Assembly (NCBI RefSeq): GCF_018446385.1
Contig: NC_056004.1
Coordinates: 29,146,492-29,210,491, forward strand
Direction of reading: 5' to 3'
Source: Zingiber officinale
Lineage: Eukaryota; Streptophyta; Magnoliopsida; Zingiberales; Zingiberaceae
DNA length: 64,000 bases
The translations under genes were made by a program, and so were the position numbers. The notes under the pieces are model-generated. The model was given only the letters and a program-made list of their open reading frames with translations. It was not told the origin of the DNA and ran no database searches. Each line of letters opens with the position of its first letter. The first letter of the stretch is position 1. This document shows, piece by piece, positions 33,557 through 44,551 of this stretch.

Positions 33557-35869
33557 TGTTGGAATGTATACTAAAAGCCTAGCTTTTTGTATAAACATTT
33601 ATTTAGAAATAAGAATCACATTGGTTAAATATCTACATTTATGCTAAGTGTAGTTGTCCATTTAATTTATATTATAGATAACATGGTGTGATGAGACACA
33701 CAGAAGATCATGTTATCAGATCCTTATAAATTATAAATAGTAGCTCACAACCAAAATGGAATGGACAAACCATTGGAGTGGTTGTAGTGTAATTTGATAT
33801 TAGTTTATCTAGACTATAAAATTACACTAGTACACTATGAGTGTATTGAGTAGGACCATTTGAGGTAGTTTCTTTTTATACTGACTATATAAAAGAATAA
33901 AATCTTTGTTATTATGGAAGTGCGTACTCTTAATCATGATATAATAACAAACACATATATTTAATATTTATTTCTTTAATTTATCAAAGGGTGTGATTTA
34001 GCTCGTTAAATCAATAGGCCTGATAAGTTGGAAAATGATATTATTTATATGGTGTGTTGTTGATTATAGAATGAAACTGTGTCCTAGTAATCTAGGTTGA
34101 TGATGTCCCCTTGAGGAGCTCATAAGGATTGTCATATAAACCCTGCAGGTGGACCTAGTCCGGCATGATAATAAAGTTGAGTGGTACTACTCTTGGAGCT
34201 AGATATTAATTAAGTGAGTTGTTAGTAACTCATTTAATTAGTGGACATTCTATATCTAAAACATAGGGAGATTAATATACTCATAATAAGAAGGAGCCCA
34301 TAATGTAATTTGGGATTGGTGCAGTAGTTCAATAATAACTCTTTAGTGGTATGAGTTATTATTGATGAACTTGAGTTGAGTGTTCGGGGCAAACACAGGA
34401 ATCTCAAGCTTATCGGGAGACCAAAACTAATTTCTCCTCTCGGTCCTTGTTGTAGCCTCTATAAAATCTTGTATCCACAAAGTCCATTTCTTACCCAAGT
34501 AATGGGTCGGTCGCATCCTTGCTTGGTGCAAGGGACCGACCAAGCATGAGCTTGGAAGCCAAGAGGTGGTTGGCCATAGCTTGGTGCCCAAGCTAAGGGT
34601 CGGCCACATGGAGAATAAAAGGAAAATGAAGTTTTGTTTAAAATAAAATTTTGTTAAAATCTTTCCTTTTTGTAGTTATCTACAATGGTTAAAAGAGAGA
34701 TTTTATTTTGTTAAAATCTTTCCTTTTTTGTAGTTATCTACAATGGTTAAAAGAGAGATTTTATTTTGTTAAAATCTTTCCTTTTTGTAGTTTTCTACAA
34801 TGGTTAAAAGAGAGATTTTATTTTGTTAAAATCTTTCCTTTTTTGTATTTATCTACAATGATTAAAAGAAAGATTTTAATTTTTCTTTTATAGCCATCCT
34901 CATGGTTTTAAAAGAGAGTTTTAAAATTTTAAAATCTTTCCTTTTATAGCTATCTACAAAAGATTAAATAGAGATTTTAATTTTGTTAAAATCTTTCCTT
35001 ATTTGTAGTTATCTATAATGTTTAAAAGAGATATTTTAATTTTTGATAAAACTTTCCTTTTTTGTAACCATGATTTAAAAAGAGAAATTTTAATTAATCT
35101 TTCCTTTTTTTGTAGTTGTCTGCATGTTTTAAAAGAGAGAGATTAATTTTAAAACTTTCCTTTATTACCATGTAAAATAGGAAAATTAAAAGAGAGAGAT
35201 TTTAATTGTTATTAAAAATTTCCTTTTTTGTCAAGGCCAAGGATTATAAAAGAGAGAGAGAGGGTGCCTCATGGGATAACCCTTATTCTTTTTCCTCTCT
35301 TCCTTGGTGTGGCCGACCCCTTCATGCTCCTTTCTTCCTTGGTGGTCGGCCATGACATCTCTTCCTTCTCTTTGTTTTCTTCTTTTATGGCCGGTGGCAC
35401 CATTACCTCTTGTCTCCTCTTTTGCTTCCTTAGGGCCGGCGGCATCAAGGTCTCCTTAGTCCTTATGGTCGGTTGCTTAGATAGGAAGAAGAAGAGGAGG
35501 AGATGCACTTGGTGGCCGTTTGCTTGGAGGAGAAGAAGAGGAAAGAAATTTCCTATCTTGGTATCCCTTGATGGCTCAAGAGTCTTAGAGAAGAAGAAGT
35601 GGCCCCGGTGGAATTTATCTTGGTAGATCATCGCCCACACGACGTCCAAGAGGAGGTGAGGAATACAATAGAAGATCAAGAGGTATTTAGCTACAAAGAA
35701 AGGTATAACTAGTTATCTTATTCCGCATCATACTAGTTTTCTTTATATGGATTTTGAAATACCAAACACAAGAGGCTAACGATTCTAGGTTTCGAAGTTA
35801 TGATTAAATTTTGTGTTTCTTTTGTTTTTTTTATCTTGTGATTTGATTATTTTTAGTGGTTAAACCTAG
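33557..35869 (+). repeat. Element C left LTR, first part
   Basis: First 2313 bp of the LTR, ending with the CCTAG target of element B. TATA box TATATAAAAG at 33886-33895. It holds a ~58-bp tandem repeat (34640-34880, degenerate to ~35240). Confidence 0.92.
34640..35240. repeat. ~58-bp tandem repeat in the element C LTR
   Basis: Four good copies of a unit built on GTTAAAATCTTTCCTTTTTG, AGTTATCTACAATGG and TTAAAAGAGAGATTTTA, then more diverged ones. The same array is in the right LTR at 62140-62720. CTTTCCTTTT and its near complement AAAAGAGAG in each unit would allow local pairing. Confidence 0.85.
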
Positions 35870-36600
35870 TGATCCGGCGGTAAAAATCCGGAACCCCATA
35901 AAAAGGAGTCAACGCTGAGGGGAGGTCAAAGGGTCCAGTGGCTCGCCGGAAAAGGACGAGCCGACCGGACTCGGAAGAAAGGGAAATCTGATAGTAAAAG
36001 GCACCCTGGTAGGGACCAGGGTTCCGACGCTCAAATGAAGCAGTGCATAATGACCGAGCTGAAGGATGTGCCGCCCGGCCGTCGCAAAGAATTAAGGCCG
36101 TCCGGACGACGTTCTTCGCCCGCCCGGCAGGCCGGGCGTCCCGGTCAGACGGTGGGTAAAAGACGGGGACATCTTCTGACAGCCGTCAAGTCGTATGGCT
36201 ATGCCGTACTTCTAGTCTGACAACGGGGGGTCCTGCTGTCCCATCGAAGAACATGCTCGGACTGTAGCAGTATGGTGTCAGGTAAGCTCTCTGATAAGTG
36301 CATACCGGGGTATGGGTTGCTGACACATATGCACCTCGGTGGGCGTGCATTAGTTCCTTCTCCGTCCTATATAAAGAGGCTATTGCTTCGCCAAAGGTAC
36401 GTATGATACAAGCTTGGCAGCCACTTTTTCCACCACTTACCTGACTTGAGCGTCGGAGGGTCGTCGCCGGGAACCCCTTCCCGGCTAGACTCTTGTGCAG
36501 GATCGCCGGAGCTTCGTTCGACCAGCCGGAGATTCACTTCATCGACTAGGAGCGTGCTACGTGCCCAGCGTCCTTTGGTTCAACGATTCGGACAGGATCA
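35870..36600 (+). repeat. Element B 5' LTR
   Basis: 731 bp, TGATCC to GGATCA. The TATA box TATATAAAG at 36368-36376 places the R region start near 36400. Confidence 0.96.
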
Positions 36601-36603
36601 AAT

Positions 36604-36621
36604 TGGCGCCGTCTGTGGGAA
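36604..36621 (+). other. Element B primer-binding site
   Basis: TGGCGCCGTCTGTGGGAA begins three bases after the LTR. From memory, the first nine bases match the complement of the tRNA-Asp 3' end. The same site in element A has TTGGCGTTGTCTG. Confidence 0.7.
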
Positions 36622-36672
36622 CGCACCTGCATCCGAACAAGAACGATGGACGAGGCTGGATGACAACACACG

Positions 36673-38100
36673 GTGGCGCTTTCGACGGAAGAACTCGAAG
36701 CTCTAGTCGAGATAAGGGCCGCCAAACTTGTGGAACAAAAACAGAAAGCAGCGGCCGAACGGCCGGAGCAACAAGCAACATCTGCGTCGGGCGGCCGAGC
36801 GGAAGCACCTCCAGCCACCGTCGCATTTCACCGGGCCTTATTTCGCACCCCTGAAGCCGCACCAGCTCGGAGAGATAGAGGCTCTTCTTCAGACGAAATG
36901 CCAAGGCGGGATGACAGAAAAGGGAAAGCTCCCCGGGCGGACTCATCTCCCGAGCGGATCAATCGCCAATTCTCGGAGGCTATTCTACGAGACCCTCTAC
37001 CCAAGCACTACGTGCCTCCGACGATCGGCGAGTACAACGGAACAACGGACCCGGATGATCATCTGGGTAAGTTTGATAACACAGCTACACTCCATCAATA
37101 TACAGATGGAGTAAAGTGCCGCGTCTTCCTTACAACTCTCTCGGGATCGGCTCAACGGTGGTTTCGGAGGTTGCCGGACGGATCCATCGCTAGCTTTAAG
37201 GACTTCCGAACGGCCTTCCTCCACCACTTCGCTAGCAGTCGGCGTTATCAGAAGACAAGTGTCAGCTTATTTGCCATCAAGCAAGAGTCGAGAGAATCGC
37301 TTCGAGCTTACATCCAGCGATTCAACCAAGTGGCGATGGATATCCCAACGGCCACATCGGAGACAATGATGAATGCCTTCACTCAGGGCCTTGTGGATGG
37401 GGACTTCTTCCGGTCGCTGATCCGAAAGCCGCCCCGAGATTATGATCATATGTTGCATCGGGCCAACGAATACATAAACGTGGAAGAAGCGCAAGCCGCC
37501 CGGAAAAAGGAAACTCCTACCGAGCGGGCACTTATTCATGCCGAGCGGAAACAGCACGCCGCTCAGCAGCCGCCCAAAGGACCGAGGGCCGAAGCAATTC
37601 GATCCCTCCACGCCAGATCGCACGTACAAGAAGTGGCTGCCGCTCGGCCCAAACCAAAGAAGAGGTGGACCCCTATGTTCTGCTCCTTCCACCAGACGGA
37701 TACGCACAACACGAGGGATTGTCGAAGTCTTCCCTTCGTGGCTAATCCCGTTCCCAGGAAAGCCGAACGACGGTCTCCTCCCATCGACAGGAGACAAAGG
37801 ACCCATGAAGCTGACCGGACCCGCACCGAGAGGCAACATCACCAGACGCCCGATCGGCACCATCCCCAAGACAGGAGAATCGCCGAGCGTCCAGAGAGCG
37901 GTCCCGGTCGTCCGCGCGGGAAGAGGAAAATAGAAGCAATACTTCCCGAGGTGAGATCAACGTTATTGCTGGTGGGCCGACCGGAGGAGACTCCAACCGA
38001 GCCAGAAAGGCGGGCGTCCGGCAGTTGCAGATCCACGCAGTCGGCTGTAGCCAAGAACGGGCAAGTGGACCAGAAATCACTTTCGGGCCCGGAGACTTAG
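36673..38100 (+). CDS. Element B gag polyprotein
   Basis: A 475-codon open frame, counted from GTG 36673 because it has no early ATG. In frame, an ATG at 36646 is followed by TGA at codon 6 (36661-36663). Residues 1-40 are helical and Gln/Glu-rich, about 115-275 are the retrotransposon gag core (NGTTDPDDHLGKFDN, GSAQRWFRRLPDG, ANEYINVEEAQAARKK), and 337-350 form a Cys/His knuckle-like CX2HX4HX4C motif typical of Tat gag. It assembles the particle that packages element RNA. The protease frame overlaps its end by about 75 bases in another phase. It is the best-preserved coding part of B. Confidence 0.88.
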   Translation: MALSTEELEALVEIRAAKLVEQKQKAAAERPEQQATSASGGRAEAPPATVAFHRALFRTPEAAPARRDRGSSSDEMPRRDDRKGKAPRADSSPERINRQFSEAILRDPLPKHYVPPTIGEYNGTTDPDDHLGKFDNTATLHQYTDGVKCRVFLTTLSGSAQRWFRRLPDGSIASFKDFRTAFLHHFASSRRYQKTSVSLFAIKQESRESLRAYIQRFNQVAMDIPTATSETMMNAFTQGLVDGDFFRSLIRKPPRDYDHMLHRANEYINVEEAQAARKKETPTERALIHAERKQHAAQQPPKGPRAEAIRSLHARSHVQEVAAARPKPKKRWTPMFCSFHQTDTHNTRDCRSLPFVANPVPRKAERRSPPIDRRQRTHEADRTRTERQHHQTPDRHHPQDRRIAERPESGPGRPRGKRKIEAILPEVRSTLLLVGRPEETPTEPERRASGSCRSTQSAVAKNGQVDQKSLSGPET

Positions 38101-38501
38101 AGGGAGTTGAAGTGCTCCACGACGACGCTCTGCTCATTAAAGCGGTAATAGCAAATTACACTATTCACCGCATATTTGTTGACACAGGGAGCTCGGTCAA
38201 CATCATATTCAAGAAGGCGTTCGATCAGCTGCAAATTGATCGAGCCGAGCTGTTGCCCATTACCACCCCGCTCTATGGGTTTACGGGCAACGAGGTCCAG
38301 CCGGTTGGACAGATCCGGCTGGCTACTTCGCTGGGAGAGGAGCCGCTCAGGAGGACCAGGACCATAAATTTCGTGGTGGTCGACTCCCCCTCATCCTACA
38401 ACGTCATTTTGGGACGACCGGCGCTCAGCGAGTCTCAACCTTCCATCAAGATCAAGTTCCCGTGGAGGACAAAGTGGGAGAAGTACGAGGAGATCAGCTA
38501 G
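38025..38501 (+). CDS. Element B protease region
   Basis: A 158-codon frame with the retroviral-type aspartic protease site FVDTGSSVNIIFKK (Asp at residue 53) and the later NVILGRPAL flap-side motif. It processes the Gag-Pol chain. The phase differs from gag, so expression needs a shift or reflects decay. The end (TKWEKYEEIS) differs from element A's reading because of a one-base loss near 38461, restored near 38510. Confidence 0.8.
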   Translation: MQIHAVGCSQERASGPEITFGPGDLEGVEVLHDDALLIKAVIANYTIHRIFVDTGSSVNIIFKKAFDQLQIDRAELLPITTPLYGFTGNEVQPVGQIRLATSLGEEPLRRTRTINFVVVDSPSSYNVILGRPALSESQPSIKIKFPWRTKWEKYEEIS

Positions 38502-38519
38502 CGGCGATGTTACATCGAA

Positions 38520-40213
38520 ATGGTCCGAGCAGAATCCCGGAAGGCGCCCCGAATCGAGGTACATGCCATAACTGAGAAACCTCCTGCTTTAATTTATGAT
38601 GAAAAGGAGGAGGTTCAGATCCATCCGACCCGATCGGAGGCCACGACTTTTATCGCCTCTGATCTGGAGGAGGAGCAGAAGGAGGAACTGATCCAATGCC
38701 TCCAACGAAATCATGATGTCTTCGTCTGGTCGACACATGAGTTGCCCGGAATTTCGTCGAGCCTGGCGCAGCATGAATTGCATGTCCGACCGGACGCTCG
38801 GCCAGTGAAGCAGAGGAAAAGGGATTTCAGTGCCGAGCAGAACGCCATCATCCGGGCGGAAGTAGAAAAACTTCTGGAGGCCGGCCACATACGCGAAGTG
38901 CAGTTCCCGAGCTGGCTGGCTAACGTAGTATTAGTCTCCAAGCCGGGCGGCAAGTGGAGAGTCTGCATCGACTTTCGGGACTTAAACAAAGCATGCCCCA
39001 AAGATTTTTATCCCCTGCCCAGGATAGATCAGTTGGTGGACTCTACGGCCGGCTGCGAATTAATTTGCATGCTTGACGCCTATCAAGGATATCATCAAGT
39101 GCCGCTCGCCCGGGAAGATCAAGAAAAAGTAAGCTTCGTAACGGCACATATTGCTATAATGTGATGCCGTTCGGATTGAAGAATGCCGGGGCCACCTATC
39201 AACGCTTGATGAACAAAGTGTTCAAGGAGCAGATTGGGCGTAATCTGGAAGTCTATGTGGACGACATTCTTATCAAATCCGTCCGAGCGGCCGATCTTTT
39301 CAAGGACATGGAAGAAACCTTCCGAACGCTGCGCAAATATGGAGTCAAGCTAAATCCCCAGAAGTGCCAGTTCGGAGCAAAAGGAGGGCGTTTCTTGGGG
39401 TACATAGTGACCGAGCGGGGAATCGAAGCAAATCCTAGCAAGGTGAAAGCTCTGCAAGACATGCCGCCCCCAAGAAATACAAGAGAAGTGCAGAGGTTGA
39501 CCGGTCGGATAACTGCTTTGTCCAGATTCATCTCCAAAACCGCCGACCGGAGCCTTCCATTCTTCAAGATCCTGCGCAAGGCTACTAAGTTCCAGTGGGA
39601 TGAAGAATGTGACCGAGCGTTCGGAGAATTGAAGACATATCCTAATTCTCTGCCAATGCTAGCCAAGCCGATCGGGGGTGAGTCACTTTATATTTATTTG
39701 TCGTCAACTGAGAATGCTGTAGGCTCAGCACTTGTGAGGGCAAGCGGCGAAGAGCAGCCGGTGTATTTTCTAAGCCACATTTTAAAAGATGCTGAATCTC
39801 GTTACACCGGACTCGAGAAGTTGGCCTTTGCTTTGGTTCTAGCCGCTCGGCGCCTTCGACCATATTTCTTGGCGCATACCATCATTGTCCGGACGAACAG
39901 CCCACTGGGAAGGGTACTTTTAAATCCAGAGGCGTCCGGACGGCTCATCAAGTGGACGACAGAACTAAGTAAATTTGACATCCAATACCAGCCCCGCTCG
40001 GCGATCAAAGCACAATCCTTGGCTGATTTTGTGACCGAAGTGCAAAGGCCAGAGCCGGAAGCTTTGTGGAGAGTATATGTGGATGGGTCCTCCACTCGGC
40101 TCGGAAGTGGGATCAGAATCTTACTACTCTCACCTCAGGAAGAAAAGATGCACCTATCCGTCCGGCTAGACTACAAAGCTACTAACAATGAAGCGAGTAT
40201 GAGGCCCTTATAG
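38520..40213 (+). pseudogene. Element B reverse transcriptase and RNase H, frameshifted
   Basis: Two frames. The first (38520-39164) has the RT fingers: FPSWLANVVLVSKPGGKW, CIDFRDLNKACPKDFYPL and LDAYQGYHQVPL. It ends at a short deletion near 39150. The second (39161-40213) continues at MPFGLKNAGATYQRLMNKV, with the catalytic YVDD at its residues 32-35, then the RNase H region (IYLSSTENAVGSAL, YQPRSAIKAQSLADF) and the start of a second RNase H-like domain (VYVDGSSTRLGSG). Dual RNase H is a Tat trait. The frame closes at 40213, and 40214-40640 is a run of short deletions without a long frame. Confidence 0.88.
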
Positions 40214-40641
40214 CCGGATAGCACGGCATGTGGGAGCCGGTCGGGTGACACTTTATTCGGATTCACAGTTGGCCGCTCAGCAACTTTCGCACCTTTGAAA
40301 TCAACTGCTTCGGCTTAAACTCTACGCTGAGGCCTTTAAAAACTCAAAGCTACTTTCCGAGAGGTGCTTATCCAAGATTCCCGAACGGAGAACCAAAGCG
40401 ATGAGTTAGCCAAACCGCAAGCTCATAACGCCGGTCGCCATTCGAACCAATTGAAAAAATACTGCTGGTGGTGTCGACCGGATGCAAGGCCTCGCGTTTC
40501 TAAGTGACTGGAGGACGCTTATTATAGAATTCCTCCGTCGGGCACCACACCATCCGATGAATATGCAGCCCGACTCCTCAAAAGAAGAGCGGTCGGTTTA
40601 CACTCATCGGAGATCGACTTTACAAGAAAGCTTTCTCGCCT

Positions 40642-41609
40642 TTGCCAAATAGCCGTGAGGACTCAACACATCCTCCGAAGTACATCAAGGATCATGCGGG
40701 GGTCATCCGGTCGTTGGCCAAGAAGATCCTCTTGGCCGGATACTTTGGCCAACTTTACAAACAGATGGCAAGAGCTACCGTGCTGTATATCACAACTCTC
40801 CCATCGACCGGCAGAGAGATGAAGGCATCAATCGCCTCATGTCCGCTCGATCAATGGGGAATGGATATTGTGGGTCCATTTCCGATGGCGGCCGAGCAGA
40901 GGAAATTCTTACTAGTGGCGGTAGACTATTTCTCCAAGTGGGTGGAGGCCGAGTCGCAAAGATCACCGAACAAATGGTTAAAAATTCATCCGCAACACAT
41001 CATTTGTCGGTTCGGCATCCCTCGCCGACTCGGGCGGCAGTTCACGGGGAAGATGTTAGAGGATTGGTGCAAAAGCTACGGATTGAGCAACATTTCACGT
41101 CCGTGGCCTATCCTCGGAGCAACAGCTGAAGTCGCCAACCGAGAAATTCTTCGGATTCTGCTCGGCTCGACCATTTAGGAGGGAGTTGGCCGGATGAAGT
41201 GCCGAGCGTCTTGTGGGCCATCCGAACGACTCCAAAAGAAGGGACAGGAGTCACACCGTTCCATTTGGTATACGGAGGTGAGGCCGTCATTCCGGTTGAA
41301 GTCGGCGTCGAGTCCGCCCGGATCCAGAGCTACGATGATGACAACGCCGAAAGGAGGAACATGGAGTTAGATTTGGTAGAAGAGGAGAGGGTAAAGGCGT
41401 CCGTTCGGCTGATGGCATACCGTCAGCGGATGAAGCAAAACTACAACCAGCGCGTCATTCCCAGATCATTCCAGGTCGGCGATCTTGTCTGGAAGAAAGT
41501 CAAGCCGCCGGCGACGTCGGCAAGCTTGAAGCTCCCAGGTCCTTCAAAATCATCGAAAACTCCGCCGGCCAGATTATTTGGAAGACGAGGACGGTCGGCA
41601 GCTAGATAG
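40642..41609 (+). pseudogene. Element B integrase, frameshifted
   Basis: The first frame (40642-41178) has the core start QWGMDIVGPFP and the VDYFSKWVEAE segment, the first catalytic Asp being in GMDIVGP. A short deletion near 41130 alters the third catalytic region. The second frame (41199-41609) has the C-terminal part: VLWAIRTTPKEGTG, PFHLVYGGEAVIP and the VGDLVWKKVK SH3-like segment. It inserts cDNA into chromosomes in intact elements; it is not functional here. Confidence 0.87.
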
Positions 41610-42084
41610 ACCGTGGAGCGCGAACCATCTCCAGCCTTACCGGGCGGGGTGAAAGGTGTATCACTGTAAATCACCCTGTGTACTTCTTTTTTTTTCGACT
41701 GAATACTGGAAATGCGGAAATGAAGAATCAAGAGAACAGATATAAGGCATTGTCAACAAGAATCGAAGGCCCCGTCCCGTTCGGACGGAGGTAAATTATC
41801 CGAGCCAAAATGCTCGACGAAGCAGACCCTGAGCCGTTCGGCCAGGAGTACGTTCTCCACGCTGGGTGAAAGGGGCATATGGATTATCCGAGCCGTGCGC
41901 CTGAATAGCGAAGGCCCCTTGAACCGATCGGCCGGGAGGGGCATGCATTTAGATGCGCAAGCAAAATGACCCGTGCCGTTCAGCCGGGCATAAAACCTGT
42001 TCAAGCACGAGATAAGTTGTGAAGGCCAAGGTCGCTCGACCTGGTAAGGAGTTAGGCTGGAAGCCCGTCTAGCCCAGACGTTAA

Positions 42085-43385
42085 ACCGTAGAGCCGCGCC
42101 GACCGGCTATAAATATCCGTGCCGTCGAGCTCCGACGTTAAATATCGAGAGACGAGCCGGCGTCTATAAATAATCCGAGCGGACGAATCGATGAGCCCCG
42201 TCGTTAAAGATCGAGAGCCGCGTCGACCGGCTATAAATATCCGCGCCGTCGAGCTCCGATGTTAAATATCGAGAGACGAGCCGGCGTCTATAAATAATCC
42301 GAGCGGATGAATCGACGAGCCCCGTCGTTAAAGATCGAGAGCCGCGCCGACCGGACCGTCGAGCTCCGACGTTAAATATCGAGACGAGCCGGCGCTCATA
42401 AATAATCCGAAGGACGAATCGACGAGCCCCTCGTTAAAGATCGAGAGCCGACCGGCTATAATATCCGTCGAGCTCCGACGTTAAATATCGAGAGACGAGC
42501 CGGCGTCTATAAACGTCCGAGCGGAAGTCCGACGAGTCCCGTCGTTAAAGATCGAGAGCCGCGCCGACCGGCTATAAATATCCGCGCCGTCGAGCTCCGA
42601 CGTTAAATATCGAGAGACGAGCCGGCGTCTATAAACGTCCGAGCGGATGAATCGACGAGCCCCGTCGTTAAAGATCGAGAGCCGCGCCGACCGGCTATAA
42701 ATATCCGTGCCGTCGAGCTCCGACGTTAAATATCGAGAGACGAGCCGGCGTCTATAAATAATCCGAGCGGACGAATCGACGAGCCCCGTCGTTAAAGATC
42801 GAGAGCCGCGCCGACCGGCTATAAATATCCGCGCCGTCGAGCTCCGACGTTAAATATCGAGAGACGAGCCGGCGTCTATAAATAATCCGAGCGGACGAAT
42901 CGACGAGCCCCGTCGTTAAAGATCGAGAGCCGCGCCGACCGGCTATAAATATCCGCGCCGTCGAGCTCCGACGTTAAATCGCCGGCCACCAGCCGCCACC
43001 CACAAATAATCCGCGCGGACGAACCGACGAGCCCCGTCGTTAAAGATCGAGAGCCGCGCCGACCGCTATAAATATCCGCGCCGTCGAGCTCCGACGTTAA
43101 ATATCGAGAGACGAGCGCCTATAAATAATCCGAGCGGACGAATCGACGAGCCCCGTCGTTAAAGATCGAGAGCCGCGCCGACCGGCTATAAATATCCGCG
43201 CCGTCGAGCTCCGACGTTAAATATCGAGAGACGAGCCGGCGTCTATAAATAATCCGAGTGGATGAATCGACGAGCCCCGTCGTTAAAGATCGAGAGCCGC
43301 CCCGACCGGCTATAAATATCCGCGCCATCGAGCTCCGACGTTAAATATCGAGAGACGAGCCGGCGTCTATAAATGCCTGAGCGGA
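42085..43385. repeat. 124-bp tandem array of element B
   Basis: About ten copies of a 124-bp unit. Landmarks in each: GAGCCGCGCCGACCGGCTAT, ATCCGCGCCGTCGAGCTCCG, ACGTTAAATATCGAGAGACG and GACGAGCCCCGTCGTTAAAG. Copies near 42345-42480 and 42970-43110 have short deletions; the rest are nearly identical. Each unit holds two related halves (CGTTAAATATCGAGAG and CGTTAAAGATCGAGAG), so the 124-bp unit probably arose from a ~62-bp one. Open frames within the array are shadows. Confidence 0.94.
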
Positions 43386-43730
43386 AGGCCTTGTGAAAAT
43401 CCAGCAAAAACCCCTGAGGTGAGGCGCGAAGCAAAAGATGGTTAATCGGAATTAAAAATGCGAGCAACGGAACGAGCGATGTCCGTGCGCCGAACGGCTA
43501 CTCAGTTGCATTATGAAATACATTGAAGACAATTCGCTTGCCTGGTATAGCAAGGTACCGAGCGGGAGAGTTTTAAAGAACACTTAGTCGCGATGGAAAA
43601 AAAAAAATGCCTGGCCAACATAAAAGATGAGAGGAACAGAAAATTATCTATTATGCAAGCCAAAAAAGGTCACTACAGCGATAAGTAGGGCCGAACGGCG
43701 GGAATACAAAGAAGTTTATAAAAGCTCTCC

Positions 43731-44362
43731 TCACACGTCAAAATCAAAAAGAGCGTCGGGGATGGTGTCCATCACACCCGCTAGATCCTCGGAGGGGATG
43801 GACAGATCGGCAGGCAAGTGACCTTTGGTCTTCAGATAGCCCACCGCCGCCTTGATTGCCTCCTCGAACGTGAGGGATATCTTGTCGGTAAACTTCTCCC
43901 CGAAGTCTTCCGAGCGGAGGAACGCCTTCCTCACTTCATCCGAGCGGGCCGACTCCCCCTCTTGATATTCTTTGAGCGCGGCATGGGCAGCGTCGCTAGC
44001 AGCTTGGAGATCCTTCAAGTCTCCATCGAATCTTTGGAGACCAGCCGAGCGGCTCTCCTTCTCGGTGGCCAGCAGAGCATCCAGGTCCTTGATGCGTTGC
44101 TCCAGCCCCCGGATCTCCACCTTCATGTGGTCCATATCGTTGATGGCCTGTTGCTTCCGAGTGGTCGCCGTCTTGATCTCCTTGTCTCGTTGTTTAATCA
44201 TCGTTTCAAGCCGAACGACCTTGCTCGCCAAATCGAGCTTCGCCGTTCGCCCAACGATTTTTGGCTTTCTAGAGCTGCCGCTGACCGCCTGGTATCCCCC
44301 CGCTTTTGTTGCTTGCCTCCTCGGTTCGGCCAACCGATCACGATGGCGATCGCTCCATTACG
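43731..44362 (-). CDS. Element B antisense ORF, coiled-coil exon
   Basis: About 200 codons on the minus strand, with stop at 43731-43733. The frame has no ATG at its 5' end; it follows the intron acceptor TTTGTTAG at 44363, so it is the last exon of the antisense gene. It encodes a long coiled coil (LETMIKQRDKEIKTATTRKQ, then RGLEQRIKDLDALLATEK) and a conserved end with YQEGESARSDEVRKAFLRSE and MDTIPDALFDFDV, similar in layout to the antisense ORF of element A. Between the splice site and the open frame there is a TAA (44358-44360), so the copy may be out of phase. Function unknown. Confidence 0.65.
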
Positions 44363-44428
44363 CTAACAAACGTGAGACAAAGTTAAAAAACTTCAAATAG
44401 AGAGAGAAGAGGGAGGGAGGAGGTATAC
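44363..44428 (-). other. Putative intron 2 of the element B antisense gene
   Basis: On the minus strand, 66 bases from GTATACCTCC to TTTGTTAG. An intron of 65 bases lies at the same place before the coiled-coil exon in element A (33549-33485), which supports it. Confidence 0.5.
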
Positions 44429-44551
44429 CCTGGTCGATTGAAGGTTCTTGTCGAGCCGCCCGGAGTCAACTTGGCTATCCGACTCGAGCATCTATCCAAG
44501 CTTGTGCGAGAGGGCCCGTGAGGGTGATCATCCGTCAGAAACACCTACCGA

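Noticed and set aside
35228-35679. Frames of 132 and 136 codons at the end of the element C LTR, repeated at 62722-63125
   Set aside because: They lie in LTR leader sequence on both strands, differ between LTR copies by stops, and show no domain.
43119-43467. Minus-strand frames with repeated RRLVSRYLTSELDGADIYS
   Set aside because: The repeat protein is the 124-bp array read through; no start or expression signal is specific to it.
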